64,000 nucleotides of DNA from Turicibacter sanguinis (lineage in GTDB: Bacteria; Bacillota_I; Bacilli_A; MOL361; Turicibacteraceae): assembly GCF_013046825.1 (NCBI RefSeq), contig NZ_CP053187.1:857501-921500 (forward strand), given 5' to 3'. Both the position numbers and the translations under genes were made by a program. Each line of letters starts with the position of its first letter. Position 1 is the stretch's first letter. Shown here piece after piece: positions 20,047-31,261 of the stretch. The notes under the pieces were generated by a model. That model ran no database searches and was not told where the DNA came from. It saw nothing but the letters and a program-made list of their open reading frames with translations.

Positions 20047-23000
20047 TTATACCTTTTTTACATCTTTTTTGAATCTTTCGAAATTTGTAAATAGTTGCAA
20101 AGCGTATTCAAACCATTGAAGTCTTTTTACAGCTGGTAAATCAAAAATAATATTTATTTTATTCTCTTTATACGCTAAACGAATCATAGAACCAATTTGA
20201 TGAACAGCCTCAAATAATTTCTGTCCATCAATATCTTGTGTAATTTCTTCCTTTAATATGAATTCTATCGTATTTTTAGTCGATTTTGTTTTCACAAGAT
20301 AAGGTTCAGTTAAATTTTTTAAAAACGTTAAATCAATTAAATATTTCACATCATCTGGGAAATCACCAAAGCGATCAATTAACTCATCGATGATGTCATC
20401 ATATTCAGTTTGGGTTTTAATATTTTTAATTTTTTGATAAATCTCAATCTTAGTTGATTCATCACTAATGTAAAAGTCTGGTATGTAAGCGTCAACTTTC
20501 GTTGGAAAGTCAAATTCTAATTTTGGCATTTCAAAAGAAGCGACTTCAAAGTTGCTACCTTCTCTTGCGTGCACAACTGCTTCACTTAACAATTGAGTGT
20601 ATAAATCTAACCCAACTGTATCAATGAATCCATATTGTTGTGCTCCTAGCATATCTCCAGCACCTCGTATTGCTAAATCTCGCATTGCAATTTTAAATCC
20701 TGAACCAAGTTCAGTAAATTCCTTAATGGTTTGTAACCTTTTTTCAGCATTTTCTGTTAATACTTTATTCTTTGGATACATGCAATAGGCATATGCAATA
20801 CGATCGCTTCGGCCCACTCGTCCTCGTAACTGATAAAGTTGCGATAACCCCAGTCGATAAGAGTCTGATATGATCAGAGTATTAGCATTTGGTATATCAA
20901 TCCCTGTTTCGATAATTGTTGTACAGACTAGAACGTTGAATTTTTTATCCTCAAAATCAGCCATCGTTTGTTCGAGTTGCTCTTTACTCATTTGGCCATG
21001 AGCATATTCAACAATTGCATCCGGAACTAATTTTTTAATTCGTGCCGCACGCTTTTCTATATCTGAAACCCTGTTATATAAATAAAAAACTTGTCCATCC
21101 CTAGCTAATTCACGTTCGATTGCATCACGAATCACCCCATCATGTTCTTCAAGTACATAAGTTTGCACTGGATAGCGATTCATTGGTGGGGTTTCAATAA
21201 GCGATAAACTTCTAATTCCAATCATCGACATTTGTAATGTCCTTGGAATCGGCGTTGCAGTAAGCGTTAAGACGTCAACTTCAGTTTTAAACTCTTTGAT
21301 TTTCTCTTTATGTTCAACTCCAAATCGTTGTTCCTCATCAATAATTAAAAGACCTAAATCTTTGAATTTTACATCTTTCGATAATAATCGATGAGTTCCG
21401 ACAACGATATCTATTTTACCACTTTTTATATTTGTTAGCAATTCTTGTTGTTCTTTTAGTGAGACATAGCGGTTTAATAGACCAATTTTAACCGGAAACT
21501 CCTTAAATCTAGAAACAAATGACTCATAGTGTTGTTTTGTTAAAATAGTAGTTGGTGCTAAATACGCAACTTGTTTCCCATCCATAACGGCTTTAAATGC
21601 AGCACGCATAGCTACCTCAGTTTTTCCATATCCAACATCTCCAATTAATAATCTATCCATTGGATGAGGTTGCTCCATATCTTCTTTAATTTCAGTAACA
21701 GCCTTTAATTGATCTTCTGTTTCAACATAAGGAAATGCATTTTCAAATGCATGTTGTTCGATAGTATCTTTTGAAAAAGCATATCCTGGTAAATGCTCAC
21801 GTTGGGCATAAATTTTAATCAATTTGTCTGCAATATCTTTTACTGTTTTCTTAACTTTAGCTTTCGTTTTTTCCCATTCAGATGTTCCCAGTTTATTAAT
21901 CTTTGGTTTTGCTCCTTCAGAACCAACATATTTTTGAACCATCTGAATTTTATCGATAGGAACGTATAATTTATCATCTCCACGATAAGCAATCATTAAG
22001 AAATCTTTTCTAGCTCCATTACTTTCAAGCGTCTCGATTCCAATATATTGTCCGATTCCGTGTTGAACATGAACCACATAATCACCGATTTTAAGTTCAT
22101 TAAAATCTTTAATTTTCTTGCCTTCTTTAAATGAACTTTTATAAGTTGGTTGCTTTTTACGCTTAGTATTAATTTCATAATCGGTATAAACGACAATATT
22201 AGAGTCAATCAATTCAAATCCAAGAGGAAGAGGCTCATAAATAATATGAATCGATCCTTCCCTAACCTCATCAGGCTGAGTTGGAATAGCAACCATAATT
22301 CCTGATTCCTCTAGATAATTAGCCAATTTATTACGACTCTCTACACTTGATACCGCAATAAACACAGTACTCTTATTCTCTTTTAATCGTTTACACTCTT
22401 TAGCAAAAAACTCCAACTGTCCATGAAACTCTGAAACACTCTTTGTTAAAATCTTGACTGTATCCGTCAATTTAACATCTTGTAATTGGCTTGTATGCTC
22501 AAGTAGATATAACTGTGTTGAAGCTTCAATTTCTGTAATCGGGCGATATAAATTTAAATCAACAACTGTTTTACCATTAATAATTGCGCCTTCTTGCCAA
22601 GAAAGTGCATCTTCATTCATATGATTTTGGTTCTCAATAATGCGGTTATAATCAATATAAATCACCAATGGATTCGTAAAATACGACAATAAGGTATCTG
22701 GATTTTCATAAAGTAATGAAATGTATTTGTGCATGATTTCGAGATTATTATGATTTTTAATATTCTCAATATCATTAAATACCTTCTCACGCAATTGATC
22801 TTGCGTCTCAATATCTAATAATTTTAATGTTTTACTTAAACGAGATTTAATCTGTGCTTCAAATACCTCTACTTGTTTATCTGAGTATACCAATTCATAT
22901 GTTGGCGGAATCGAAATTTTTTGAATTTGATGAATTGAACGCTGTGTTTCAGTTGAAAAATAACGAATAGAATCCACTTCATCATCAAAGAATTCAATAC

Positions 23001-23577
23001 GAATTGGATTTTCCTCAGTCATCGGGAAAATATCTATGATTCCGCCACGAACACTGAACTCTCCCATCCTCTCAACAGCACGTACTGAATTATAACCAAG
23101 CTCAACTAATTTACGCTTTAATTTATCTAATTCATATTCATGACCACACTCTAGAATAATTTCTGCTTGTTCAAATATTGATTTTGGCGTTAAAAAGCGC
23201 GTGGCTCCCGCTACATGGGTAATCACAATCTTCACTTCATTCTCAAGAATAGAAGCTAACGTATTCATACGTTCTATTCTAAGTTCAGAACTTGAAGCTA
23301 ACATCTCGGCTGTAATAAATTCATCCATAGGAAAAAGACGGACTGAACCCTCGTCCATCAAATTTGATAACTGATCATATAATCGTTGAGCATGATATAA
23401 ATTTTGCATTAAAATAACAACAGGACGTTGTTGTTTTTCATAAATCATTTGTAACAACGGACCATAAAATGATGATGTTACACCACTTAATAAAATATTT
23501 CTTTGTTCCCCTTCAAGTGTCTTCATCAGCGAATCTAATTCGTTTGACTTTAACAAGTAATCATTCATAACATTCAT
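20047..23577 (-). CDS. mfd: transcription-repair coupling factor
   Basis: Removes RNA polymerase stalled at DNA lesions and recruits UvrA. About 1176 residues. Domains in order: UvrB-homology region (about 1-380), RNA polymerase-interaction domain (about 470-560, GDYVVHVQHGIGQY), SF2 translocase with Walker A GDVGYGKTEVAMRAA, Walker B LLIIDEEQRFGVEH and motif VI QLRGRVGRSDR, then the C-terminal domain. Start set at the ATG at 23577 (MNVMNDYLL) with GTGGGTG upstream; in-frame GTG 23607 and ATG 23598 are alternatives. Order pth-mfd-spoVT is conserved with Bacillus, although fin is missing between pth and mfd. Confidence 0.96.
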   Translation of the reverse strand: MNVMNDYLLKSNELDSLMKTLEGEQRNILLSGVTSSFYGPLLQMIYEKQQRPVVILMQNLYHAQRLYDQLSNLMDEGSVRLFPMDEFITAEMLASSSELRIERMNTLASILENEVKIVITHVAGATRFLTPKSIFEQAEIILECGHEYELDKLKRKLVELGYNSVRAVERMGEFSVRGGIIDIFPMTEENPIRIEFFDDEVDSIRYFSTETQRSIHQIQKISIPPTYELVYSDKQVEVFEAQIKSRLSKTLKLLDIETQDQLREKVFNDIENIKNHNNLEIMHKYISLLYENPDTLLSYFTNPLVIYIDYNRIIENQNHMNEDALSWQEGAIINGKTVVDLNLYRPITEIEASTQLYLLEHTSQLQDVKLTDTVKILTKSVSEFHGQLEFFAKECKRLKENKSTVFIAVSSVESRNKLANYLEESGIMVAIPTQPDEVREGSIHIIYEPLPLGFELIDSNIVVYTDYEINTKRKKQPTYKSSFKEGKKIKDFNELKIGDYVVHVQHGIGQYIGIETLESNGARKDFLMIAYRGDDKLYVPIDKIQMVQKYVGSEGAKPKINKLGTSEWEKTKAKVKKTVKDIADKLIKIYAQREHLPGYAFSKDTIEQHAFENAFPYVETEDQLKAVTEIKEDMEQPHPMDRLLIGDVGYGKTEVAMRAAFKAVMDGKQVAYLAPTTILTKQHYESFVSRFKEFPVKIGLLNRYVSLKEQQELLTNIKSGKIDIVVGTHRLLSKDVKFKDLGLLIIDEEQRFGVEHKEKIKEFKTEVDVLTLTATPIPRTLQMSMIGIRSLSLIETPPMNRYPVQTYVLEEHDGVIRDAIERELARDGQVFYLYNRVSDIEKRAARIKKLVPDAIVEYAHGQMSKEQLEQTMADFEDKKFNVLVCTTIIETGIDIPNANTLIISDSYRLGLSQLYQLRGRVGRSDRIAYAYCMYPKNKVLTENAEKRLQTIKEFTELGSGFKIAMRDLAIRGAGDMLGAQQYGFIDTVGLDLYTQLLSEAVVHAREGSNFEVASFEMPKLEFDFPTKVDAYIPDFYISDESTKIEIYQKIKNIKTQTEYDDIIDELIDRFGDFPDDVKYLIDLTFLKNLTEPYLVKTKSTKNTIEFILKEEITQDIDGQKLFEAVHQIGSMIRLAYKENKINIIFDLPAVKRLQWFEYALQLFTNFERFKKDVKKV

Positions 23578-23609
23578 TTTTAACACCCACTTTCCCATCA
23601 ATAACACTA

Positions 23610-24170
23610 TTACTTACTGTATTCAGTCATTACCTTATTAAATGAATCAGTTAATGCTAATGTACAAGCCCCAACTGCTAAATCGATTGCTTGATTCACA
23701 AGAGCTAACTCATCTTCAGTAAATTTGCCAAGCACGTAATCTACAACAGGAATTTTAGGATGGCGATCGATTCCTACACGAATACGTTTAAACTCCTGAG
23801 TTTTAACGTGAGCAATTAACGATTTAATTCCGTTATGACCACCTGCACTACCTTTTAAACGTAAGCGGATTTTTCCATGGGGTAAATCTAAATCATCATA
23901 AATAACCACTAAATCTTCGATATCAATATCATAAAAATCCATGACGGCACGTACCGATTCTCCAGATAAGTTCATAAAAGTCGTTGGTTTTAATAAAATA
24001 ACCTTTTCACCTTTTACAACTCCTCGTCCAATCTGACCTTTGAATTTTTTCTCATCAGTTAACTCAATATTCCACTCTTTACTTAATGCATCAATTACCA
24101 TAAAACCAGCATTATGACGCGTTCTTTCGTATTTTGAACCCGGATTTCCGAGACCTACAAACAATTTCAT
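23610..24170 (-). CDS. pth: peptidyl-tRNA hydrolase
   Basis: Frees tRNA from prematurely released peptidyl-tRNA. 186 residues. [18 protein letters not shown] holds the catalytic His and neighbouring Asn; PTTFMNLSG and [13 protein letters not shown] with [11 protein letters not shown] are all present. The start at 24170 has GAGGTG eight bases upstream; the GTG at 24179 lies in that ribosome site. Confidence 0.97.
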   Translation of the reverse strand: MKLFVGLGNPGSKYERTRHNAGFMVIDALSKEWNIELTDEKKFKGQIGRGVVKGEKVILLKPTTFMNLSGESVRAVMDFYDIDIEDLVVIYDDLDLPHGKIRLRLKGSAGGHNGIKSLIAHVKTQEFKRIRVGIDRHPKIPVVDYVLGKFTEDELALVNQAIDLAVGACTLALTDSFNKVMTEYSK

Positions 24171-24344
24171 TTTCTTCACCTCTAAAGTTTAAATAACATA
24201 TCTATTTTACAGTAATCGCATATGATTTACCAATATTTCTTCCTAGTATTTCAATCACTTTCAATATATTACAATTATTTCAAATAAAACATCAAAGCTT
24301 CCTATAGTTTGAACCTTTATAAGAAAAATATATCTTTTTTCAAA

Positions 24345-24380
24345 AATAAAAAAGACAGTGCTCACACACTGTCTTTTTTA
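24345..24380 (-). terminator. prs terminator
   Basis: Stem AAAAGACAGTG / CACTGTCTTTT with a 6-nt loop, T-rich on both strands, just past prs. The 24171-24344 stretch before pth is AT-rich and otherwise unremarkable. Confidence 0.88.
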
Positions 24381-24388
24381 CTTTAATA

Positions 24389-25363
24389 CTAGAAATTGTA
24401 TAAATCACGGTTATAAACGAATAAGTCTGATACCGGCTCATCGTTTAAGATATGTAAAATACCTTCGGCTAATAATTCACCCACTGATAATTGAGTGATT
24501 TTAGGACTTTGTTTTTCTTTTGGCAGATTAATAGTATTTGTCGTCACTAATTCTTTGATAGCTGAGTTTTCAATACGCTCAACAGCTGGCCCTGACAGAA
24601 TTGGGTGTGTACATGCTGCGTAAACAGATAACGCTCCACGTTCTTTTAAAGCATTTGCTGCAATTTGGATTGTTCCAGCAGTATCGATCATGTCATCAAT
24701 GATGATAGCATGTTTTCCATCTACTTCACCAATTAAGCCCATTACTTCCGCTACGTTTGGTTTTGGACGACGTTTATCAATGATAGCGATTGGTGCATTT
24801 AAATATTCAGCTAATGTACGAGCACGAGTTGCTCCACCATGGTCTGGTGATACAACTACAATATCTTCTAATTTTTTATCAATAAAATACTTCGCAATGA
24901 TTGGCATTGCACGGAAATCATCAATTGGGATATCGAAGAATCCTTGAATTTGAGTTGCATGTAAGTCCATCGTCATAACGCGAGTTGCACCAGCTGCCTC
25001 AATTAAGTTAGCAACTAATTTTGCTGTAATTGGTTGACGAGCTTTAGCTTTACGGTCTTGTCGTGAATATCCGTAATAAGGCATGATAACGTTGATAGTT
25101 TTTGCTGACGCACGTTTTAACGCATCAATCATTACTAAAAGTTCCATTAAATTCTCGTTAACAGGCGCATGTGTTGGCTGAACAACAAAACAATGATGCC
25201 CACGAACAGTTTCATTAATATTGACTTGAACCTCTCCATCAGCGAAGCGATTTGAAGTACAGTCTGATAATGGAACACCGATGCGGTCTGCAATTTCTTG
25301 TGCTAACTCACGATTAGCATTCAAACTAAAAATTTTAAACTTCTTACGATTAATTTCTGCCAT
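24389..25363 (-). CDS. prs: ribose-phosphate pyrophosphokinase (PRPP synthetase)
   Basis: Makes PRPP, the substrate of PurF and of nucleotide salvage. 324 residues. The flexible loop [26 protein letters not shown], and the PRPP site [13 protein letters not shown] are complete. TAGGAGG precedes the ATG. It sits between glmU and pth as in Bacillus, except that ctc (general stress L25 protein) is absent. Confidence 0.98.
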   Translation of the reverse strand: MAEINRKKFKIFSLNANRELAQEIADRIGVPLSDCTSNRFADGEVQVNINETVRGHHCFVVQPTHAPVNENLMELLVMIDALKRASAKTINVIMPYYGYSRQDRKAKARQPITAKLVANLIEAAGATRVMTMDLHATQIQGFFDIPIDDFRAMPIIAKYFIDKKLEDIVVVSPDHGGATRARTLAEYLNAPIAIIDKRRPKPNVAEVMGLIGEVDGKHAIIIDDMIDTAGTIQIAANALKERGALSVYAACTHPILSGPAVERIENSAIKELVTTNTINLPKEKQSPKITQLSVGELLAEGILHILNDEPVSDLFVYNRDLYNF

Positions 25364-25479
25364 GATGATTTAACCTCCTAGAATAAACACACTTCAGACA
25401 GTATTTTACACAATTTATCGTTTTTTTTCAATTATTTCGACGGATGTTTCATGCCTTATTGGTAAAAAAACGAAATTTA

Positions 25480-26850
25480 TTACAGTTTCTGACGAATTTT
25501 GTTAGCGTAACCTTCTTTTGTTACTTGTTTTGGACGAGCAATTGCAAATCCATCTGCAGGTACATCCTGATTAATTGTTGATCCAGCTGCTAAATAAGCA
25601 TTTGGTTCAATCGTAACAGGTGCTACTAAGTTTACGTTACATCCAACCATTGTATTTGCACCAATCACTGTTTTATGTTTGTTTTTACCATCATAGTTTA
25701 CAGTAATTGATCCGCAACCCATATTGACATTCTCACCAAGTTCTGCATCACCAATATAACTTAAGTGTGCCGATTTTGCTCCATCTTTAAACACAGATTT
25801 CTTAATTTCTACGAAATTACCGATACGTGCTTGATTACCAATCTCAGCATGCATACGAATGTGAGCAAATGGTCCTACTGTTGTATGATCACCGATAACA
25901 GAATCTGAAATAACAGAAGCATTCACAGTTGTATTTTCCCCAATTTTTGAATTAATAATTTGTGAATTTGCACCGATTACTGTATTAGCACCAATTACTG
26001 TATTTCCAGAGATAATTGTTCCTGGATAAATCACAACATCTTGTCCAATCACAACATCAGTGCCAATATAAGTCGCTTCTGGATCAATAATTGAAACACC
26101 GTTACGCATATGTTGTTCATTGATTCGTTTACGAAGTACTTTTTCTGCATACGCTAATTGAACACGATCATTTACACCTAACGTTTCTTCAAAATCTTCA
26201 TTTACATAAGCAACAACTTTTAATCCCATGTCACGAATAATTCCAACTAAATCCGTTAAATAATACTCACCTTGAGAGTTATTATTTGTAATTTTAGTTA
26301 AAGCTTCAAATAATACTTTATTATCATAACAGCAAACACCAGTATTAATTTCTTGAACTAATAACTCCTCTGCATTTGCATCTTTTTGCTCAACAATTCG
26401 TAAAACATTTCCTGCTTCATCACGAATAATACGTCCATATCCTGTTGGATCTTCAGCTTTAGCAGTTAAAATAGTAATAGCTGCTTCTTGTTGTTGATGA
26501 TAATCAAATAAGTTAGCAATCGTTTGTTCCGTTAACAATGGAACGTCCCCATACGTTACAATTGTTACACCTTCTAATCCTTCTAGTTGATCTTTTGTCA
26601 TCATTACAGCATGACCTGTTCCTAATTGTTCAGTTTGCATCGCATACTCAACACGATCTTTTAATTCAGCACGTACTGAATCTGCTTCATAACCAATAAC
26701 GGTAACAATTTTTTCAACACCAATTTTTTGTAAATTAGTAACTGCATGATCGACCATTGATTTTCCTAATACAGGATGTAAAACTTTATGTAAACTCGAC
26801 TTCATACGCGTCCCTTTTCCTGCTGCTAAAACAACCGCATATTTATTCAT
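25480..26850 (-). CDS. glmU: bifunctional GlcNAc-1-P uridyltransferase / GlcN-1-P acetyltransferase
   Basis: Makes UDP-GlcNAc for peptidoglycan. 456 residues. N-terminal pyrophosphorylase domain with LAAGKGTRMKS at residues 7-17 and YGDVPLL; C-terminal left-handed beta helix of hexapeptide repeats from about residue 250, with the acetyl-CoA region near YDGKNKHKT. The frame runs upstream to 26943, but that extension is not family sequence; the ATG at 26850 follows GGAGGG. A hairpin at 26943-26980 lies between spoVG and this gene. Confidence 0.97.
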   Translation of the reverse strand: MNKYAVVLAAGKGTRMKSSLHKVLHPVLGKSMVDHAVTNLQKIGVEKIVTVIGYEADSVRAELKDRVEYAMQTEQLGTGHAVMMTKDQLEGLEGVTIVTYGDVPLLTEQTIANLFDYHQQQEAAITILTAKAEDPTGYGRIIRDEAGNVLRIVEQKDANAEELLVQEINTGVCCYDNKVLFEALTKITNNNSQGEYYLTDLVGIIRDMGLKVVAYVNEDFEETLGVNDRVQLAYAEKVLRKRINEQHMRNGVSIIDPEATYIGTDVVIGQDVVIYPGTIISGNTVIGANTVIGANSQIINSKIGENTTVNASVISDSVIGDHTTVGPFAHIRMHAEIGNQARIGNFVEIKKSVFKDGAKSAHLSYIGDAELGENVNMGCGSITVNYDGKNKHKTVIGANTMVGCNVNLVAPVTIEPNAYLAAGSTINQDVPADGFAIARPKQVTKEGYANKIRQKL

Positions 26851-26942
26851 AAAATGATCCCTCCAATGATTTATTTTCAATACTCCTAGTATAACATATT
26901 TCGTGTTTTGTGCGTGTTTTAATTTATATCCAACTGACGACA

Positions 26943-26980
26943 AAAGCCCATAAATCTATGTTAAGATTTATGGGCTTTTT
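26943..26980. terminator. hairpin between spoVG and glmU
   Basis: AAAGCCCATAAATC pairs with GATTTATGGGCTTT around a 9-nt loop. The T-run is short on the minus strand (four) and longer on the plus strand, so it probably ends the spoVG transcript with partial efficiency. Confidence 0.7.
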
Positions 26981-27083
26981 GATGCTTTTTCGTGAAGTTT
27001 AATTATATAAATATTCATCAATAATAAATTATTGAGTAGTATCTTGCTTAATAAAACTCCCCTAATTTTCACTTATACAGAAA

Positions 27084-27338
27084 TTATTCTGTAGCTTCAT
27101 AAGCTTTAATAACGAATTGCTCTAATTCTTGACGTGTTTCGTGGTTGATTGGATGTGCAATATCCTTAAATTCCCCCGTTGATGTTTTACGACTTGGCAT
27201 CGCCACAAACAAGTGTTCATCCCCTTGGATCACTCGTAAATCATGAATGACGAAACAATCGTCTAAAGTAATTGATGCGATAGCTTTCATTCTGTTGTCT
27301 GTTTCTACTTTGCGAATTCTTACATCCGTAATATTCAT
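27084..27338 (-). CDS. spoVG: regulatory protein SpoVG
   Basis: Small nucleic-acid-binding regulator, in Bacillus under sigma-H and acting on septation at the start of sporulation. 84 residues. [29 protein letters not shown] and [11 protein letters not shown] match the family. The open frame extends to 27470, but the ATG at 27338 has AGGAGG upstream and matches the family start. purR and yabJ, which lie upstream in Bacillus, are absent: ispE is the next gene. Confidence 0.96.
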   Translation of the reverse strand: MNITDVRIRKVETDNRMKAIASITLDDCFVIHDLRVIQGDEHLFVAMPSRKTSTGEFKDIAHPINHETRQELEQFVIKAYEATE

Positions 27339-27541
27339 TTCTCTCATCCTCCTAATCGTCATTACTTTCTCCGAGATAACTATACCATGTATTGTAAGCA
27401 CTTTTATGTTCTTTTTGTGTTCTACGTCATTTTTTACAGTTTTATACAATTTAATGGCATCGTTCATCAAAATCCATATCTTTTGCCTACAAATACCCTT
27501 TTATTGTAACATTAAACATCTTAAAAAACGTGTCCTTAACG

Positions 27542-27580
27542 AAAAAAAGACATTTTATTTTACATAAAATGTCTTTTTTT
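27542..27580. terminator. ispE terminator (bidirectional)
   Basis: AAAAAGACATTTTAT pairs with ATAAAATGTCTTTTT around a short loop, with T-runs on both strands, just downstream of ispE. Confidence 0.88.
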
Positions 27581-27592
27581 GAATTTTTATCA

Positions 27593-28447
27593 CTATCCAA
27601 TTAATCTAACAGCATGAACCTCATGTTCACGGAAACATCCATTAATACTATTTATAATACGTCTTAATTTATATTCTTTACGCACTAATGCAAACACTGT
27701 TGGTCCACTTCCACTCATTAAAACAGCATCAGCCCCAAATTGAACCAATTTATTCTTAATTTCCGCAACAACTGGATAACGTTCAAATGTTACAGATTCC
27801 AATGAGTTTCCAAGTCTTGTGCAAATTCCTTGATAATCTTTTTCATTGATGCACTCTAACATTCCCTCAATATCTAAATGCTCAACATTTTTAGCATCTA
27901 ATGCTTCATAAACTTCTTTTGTTGAAACCCCAATACGTGGTTTAATTAAAATAACCCAACATTTTGGTGGTGATGGAATTTGTTGAATTTTTTCTCCACG
28001 TCCTGTCGCTAAAGCTGTTCCGCCGTACACACAAAATGGCACATCAGATCCAAGTTTTGCCCCAAGTTCTGCTAACTCATCAATTGTACAATCTACTTGC
28101 CACAATTCTTTTAATGCTTTTAAGGTTGCCGCAGCATTGCTACTACCACCCGCTAATCCCGCAGCAACAGGAATACGTTTTTTAATATAGATTTCAACCC
28201 CTTTATCTATATTAAAATGTTCTTTAAATAACTTTGCTGCTTGATAAGCTAAATTCTTTTCATTTAAAGGCATTGTGAATTCATTTGATTTGATTTTGAT
28301 TTCATTTTTTTCAAGGGGAGTGACTGTAATATAGTCGGCTAAATCAACAGTTGTCATAACCATCTCAACTTCATGATAGTTATCTTCACGTTTATAAAGC
28401 GTATCTAGTGCTAAGTTAATTTTTGCTGGAGCTTTAATTGTCACCAT
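27593..28447 (-). CDS. ispE: 4-diphosphocytidyl-2-C-methyl-D-erythritol kinase
   Basis: GHMP kinase of the MEP isoprenoid pathway. 284 residues. [11 protein letters not shown] at the N-terminus and [17 protein letters not shown] as ATP site (about residues 92-108); [11 protein letters not shown] near the C-terminus. Start at the ATG at 28447 with GGAGG seven bases away; an ATG two codons upstream touches the ribosome site. Its product path feeds the prenyl synthase pair at 38692-40060. Confidence 0.96.
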   Translation of the reverse strand: MVTIKAPAKINLALDTLYKREDNYHEVEMVMTTVDLADYITVTPLEKNEIKIKSNEFTMPLNEKNLAYQAAKLFKEHFNIDKGVEIYIKKRIPVAAGLAGGSSNAAATLKALKELWQVDCTIDELAELGAKLGSDVPFCVYGGTALATGRGEKIQQIPSPPKCWVILIKPRIGVSTKEVYEALDAKNVEHLDIEGMLECINEKDYQGICTRLGNSLESVTFERYPVVAEIKNKLVQFGADAVLMSGSGPTVFALVRKEYKLRRIINSINGCFREHEVHAVRLIG

Positions 28448-28504
28448 AGCCATTCCTCCAATCGTTATGACTTTATTTTATCACAGGAATTTATTTTATT
28501 ATAC

Positions 28505-28540
28505 AAAAAAAGTAGTAAACTATGTTGACTACTTTTTTTT
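28505..28540 (-). terminator. veg terminator
   Basis: AAGTAGT pairs with ACTACTT around an 11-nt loop followed by a T-run on the minus strand, directly after veg. sspF, found between veg and ispE in Bacillus, is absent. Confidence 0.8.
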
Positions 28541-28544
28541 AATA

Positions 28545-28784
28545 TTAATTAAATTTTAATTCTACCGATCCAGTTAAAATATCAATATAGCTATAAGAAA
28601 CACGATCAACCGAATCGCGGTCATTATCTAAATCAATTACAAAAATAGAAGGATACGTACTTGATAAAACACCTGTGTGTTCAATCACACGGTTACGACT
28701 TTCATAGGCAGTTAATTTAACTTCCTTACCTACTTGTTCACTTAACTCTTGACGAATATTCACTATATTATTAGCCAAAAACAT
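28545..28784 (-). CDS. veg: Veg family protein
   Basis: Small conserved Firmicute protein, in Bacillus linked to biofilm gene control. 79 residues. NIRQELSEQVGKEVKL and TYPSIFVIDLDNDRDSVDRV followed by SYSYIDIL match. The start at ATG 28784 follows AAAGGG; a TTG two codons in (MANNIV) is closer to the Bacillus N-terminus. The upstream part of the frame (to 28832) is not family sequence. Position after yabG is conserved. Confidence 0.9.
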   Translation of the reverse strand: MFLANNIVNIRQELSEQVGKEVKLTAYESRNRVIEHTGVLSSTYPSIFVIDLDNDRDSVDRVSYSYIDILTGSVELKFN

Positions 28785-28890
28785 CACGCCCTTTCCATTA
28801 TAAAGCATACCATAAAAAGAAAATTTTTTCAATATTATTATGCGCTAAAGACTTGAAATTATGTATTAAGAATGATAAAATAAAATATTT

Positions 28891-29703
28891 TTAAACTTTT
28901 CTAATCCCATAGCGGAGAGTACCTTTAGTTTGCAAGCCCCCGATACCTGCTATTTTAGCAATTGTTTTTTCAATTGCCTCTCTTAAATCCACTTCTTCTT
29001 CATAAGGAGTTAACGCTACTGTTGATGCAATAATAGCAGGGTCTAACGCATGAATATTAATTCGCTTTGGTGAAGAAGCAAAATTTGCTCCTGAGCCGAT
29101 TAATGCTTCAAAATGTGATTGACAAGCTCCTGCAATAACGATTAGATAATCCAAAGAAGGTTCAATTTCACGTAAAGCATTAACTGTTTCAACAAAGTAT
29201 TTCGAACTACGATAAGAATTCAAGTCTTCCTCATGTTCTTTATCTTCTAACGCATCATGGCCTGTTATCACAACGATATTAGGTCTTAATTTTTTAACAA
29301 GTTCGGGAACTCGAACTCCCATTTCTTTTTCCGGTATTGCAAAGGCTTGGGCATAAACTTTTGCATATTTATATAATTTTATACTTTTTTGTAAATATTC
29401 TTCATCTCCATCAATGTGTAAGATACGACCACTGATATAAAAATCCCCATTATCATAGCTCCGCATTTGACTCATAACAGGGGGTAAAATCGTCCGGTAT
29501 TGATCAAATTCTATTTGTTCAGCACGTTGATACTCTTCTCGCGAAATAATCTCTAAATCACTAATAGGAGCATCAGCAGTTAGTCGAAAGAAAATTCCCT
29601 TCAAATAGGCTATATCTCCATGAATTTCTTCAATCCTAAACATGGTATCTGAATTATAAGAACGTCTTCCCACAATGTCTCCAACTTTCACCACGTCACT
29701 CAT
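28891..29703 (-). CDS. yabG: sporulation-specific protease YabG
   Basis: Spore coat-processing cysteine protease. 270 residues. Family features: KVGDIVGRRSY at the start, VVITGHDALE near residue 145, YFVETVNALR, and IAGACQSHFEALIGSGANFASSP in shorter parts, where the Cys and His are candidate catalytic residues. It lies between rsmA and veg as in Bacillus. In clostridia YabG also processes germination proteins, which may be relevant to CwlJ/GerQ encoded at 34831-35906. Confidence 0.94.
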   Translation of the reverse strand: MSDVVKVGDIVGRRSYNSDTMFRIEEIHGDIAYLKGIFFRLTADAPISDLEIISREEYQRAEQIEFDQYRTILPPVMSQMRSYDNGDFYISGRILHIDGDEEYLQKSIKLYKYAKVYAQAFAIPEKEMGVRVPELVKKLRPNIVVITGHDALEDKEHEEDLNSYRSSKYFVETVNALREIEPSLDYLIVIAGACQSHFEALIGSGANFASSPKRINIHALDPAIIASTVALTPYEEEVDLREAIEKTIAKIAGIGGLQTKGTLRYGIRKV

Positions 29704-29770
29704 ATCATCACCTCACATTATTATATGTCTAAGTCATGATTTGGGTACAAAAACCTAATCTTTATAAAGA

Positions 29771-29811
29771 AAATGAGCATCAAACCTAAAAATGGTCTGA
29801 TGCTCATTTTT

Positions 29812-29812
<1 letters not shown>
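29771..29812 (-). terminator. rsmA terminator
   Basis: AATGAGCATCA pairs with TGATGCTCATT around an imperfect loop, followed by T residues on the minus strand; the 3' end of rsmA touches it. Confidence 0.82.
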
Positions 29813-30690
<878 letters not shown>

Positions 30691-30702
30691 TTAATACTCC
30701 TC

Positions 30703-31245
30703 TTACTTTTTAGATAACGCTTCAATGACTTGTTCCTTCGAAATACCAAACATCATTAAACGTTTTTGCAGTTGTTTCCCATTAACATATCCAATCCCTA
30801 AAACATCACTTAGGTGCTCACGAAGAGATGAACTATTAGCATGTCCAATGAGTTGATTTTCAATTAAAAACTGCATTTCAATTTCCTCTACAATTGTTTT
30901 ACTTGCAGTTAATAAATTTTCAAGCGCTGCTTTGATTGCCTCATTAGAGGCGTGTTCTACTCCAACACCACTTCCATTTTTAGCGATTGCATCTTGTTTT
31001 TTTAAATAAGCATGTTTACATTCAGGAACAACCTCAGTGACTGCCTGTCTAATTTTATTTCCTGGAAAATCAGGATCAGTAAAAACGATAACTCCTCGCG
31101 TCTCATTTAAAATTTTAATGCGTTCTAAAGTAGGTTTATCAATCGCTGAGCCATTTGTCTCAATTGTCTCTATATCGGGAAAAATCTCTTTTAATCGACG
31201 TGTATCGTCGCGCCCTTCTACTACAATTACTTCTTTAAATAACAT
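30703..31245 (-). CDS. rnmV: ribonuclease M5
   Basis: Toprim nuclease that matures 5S rRNA in low-GC Firmicutes. 180 residues. VIVVEGRDDTRRLKE is the Toprim glutamate motif; FTDPDFPGNKIR is the DxD motif; GVGVEHA follows. Located upstream of rsmA, as in Bacillus. The tatD-like gene often found before it is replaced by an HD-domain gene. Confidence 0.96.
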   Translation of the reverse strand: MLFKEVIVVEGRDDTRRLKEIFPDIETIETNGSAIDKPTLERIKILNETRGVIVFTDPDFPGNKIRQAVTEVVPECKHAYLKKQDAIAKNGSGVGVEHASNEAIKAALENLLTASKTIVEEIEMQFLIENQLIGHANSSSLREHLSDVLGIGYVNGKQLQKRLMMFGISKEQVIEALSKK

Positions 31246-31261
31246 ATTTTAGCCTCTACTT

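Noticed and set aside
29719-29727. CATATAATA as a sigma-K -10 for yabG
   Set aside because: The start it implies would fall inside the yabG ribosome site, leaving no usable leader.
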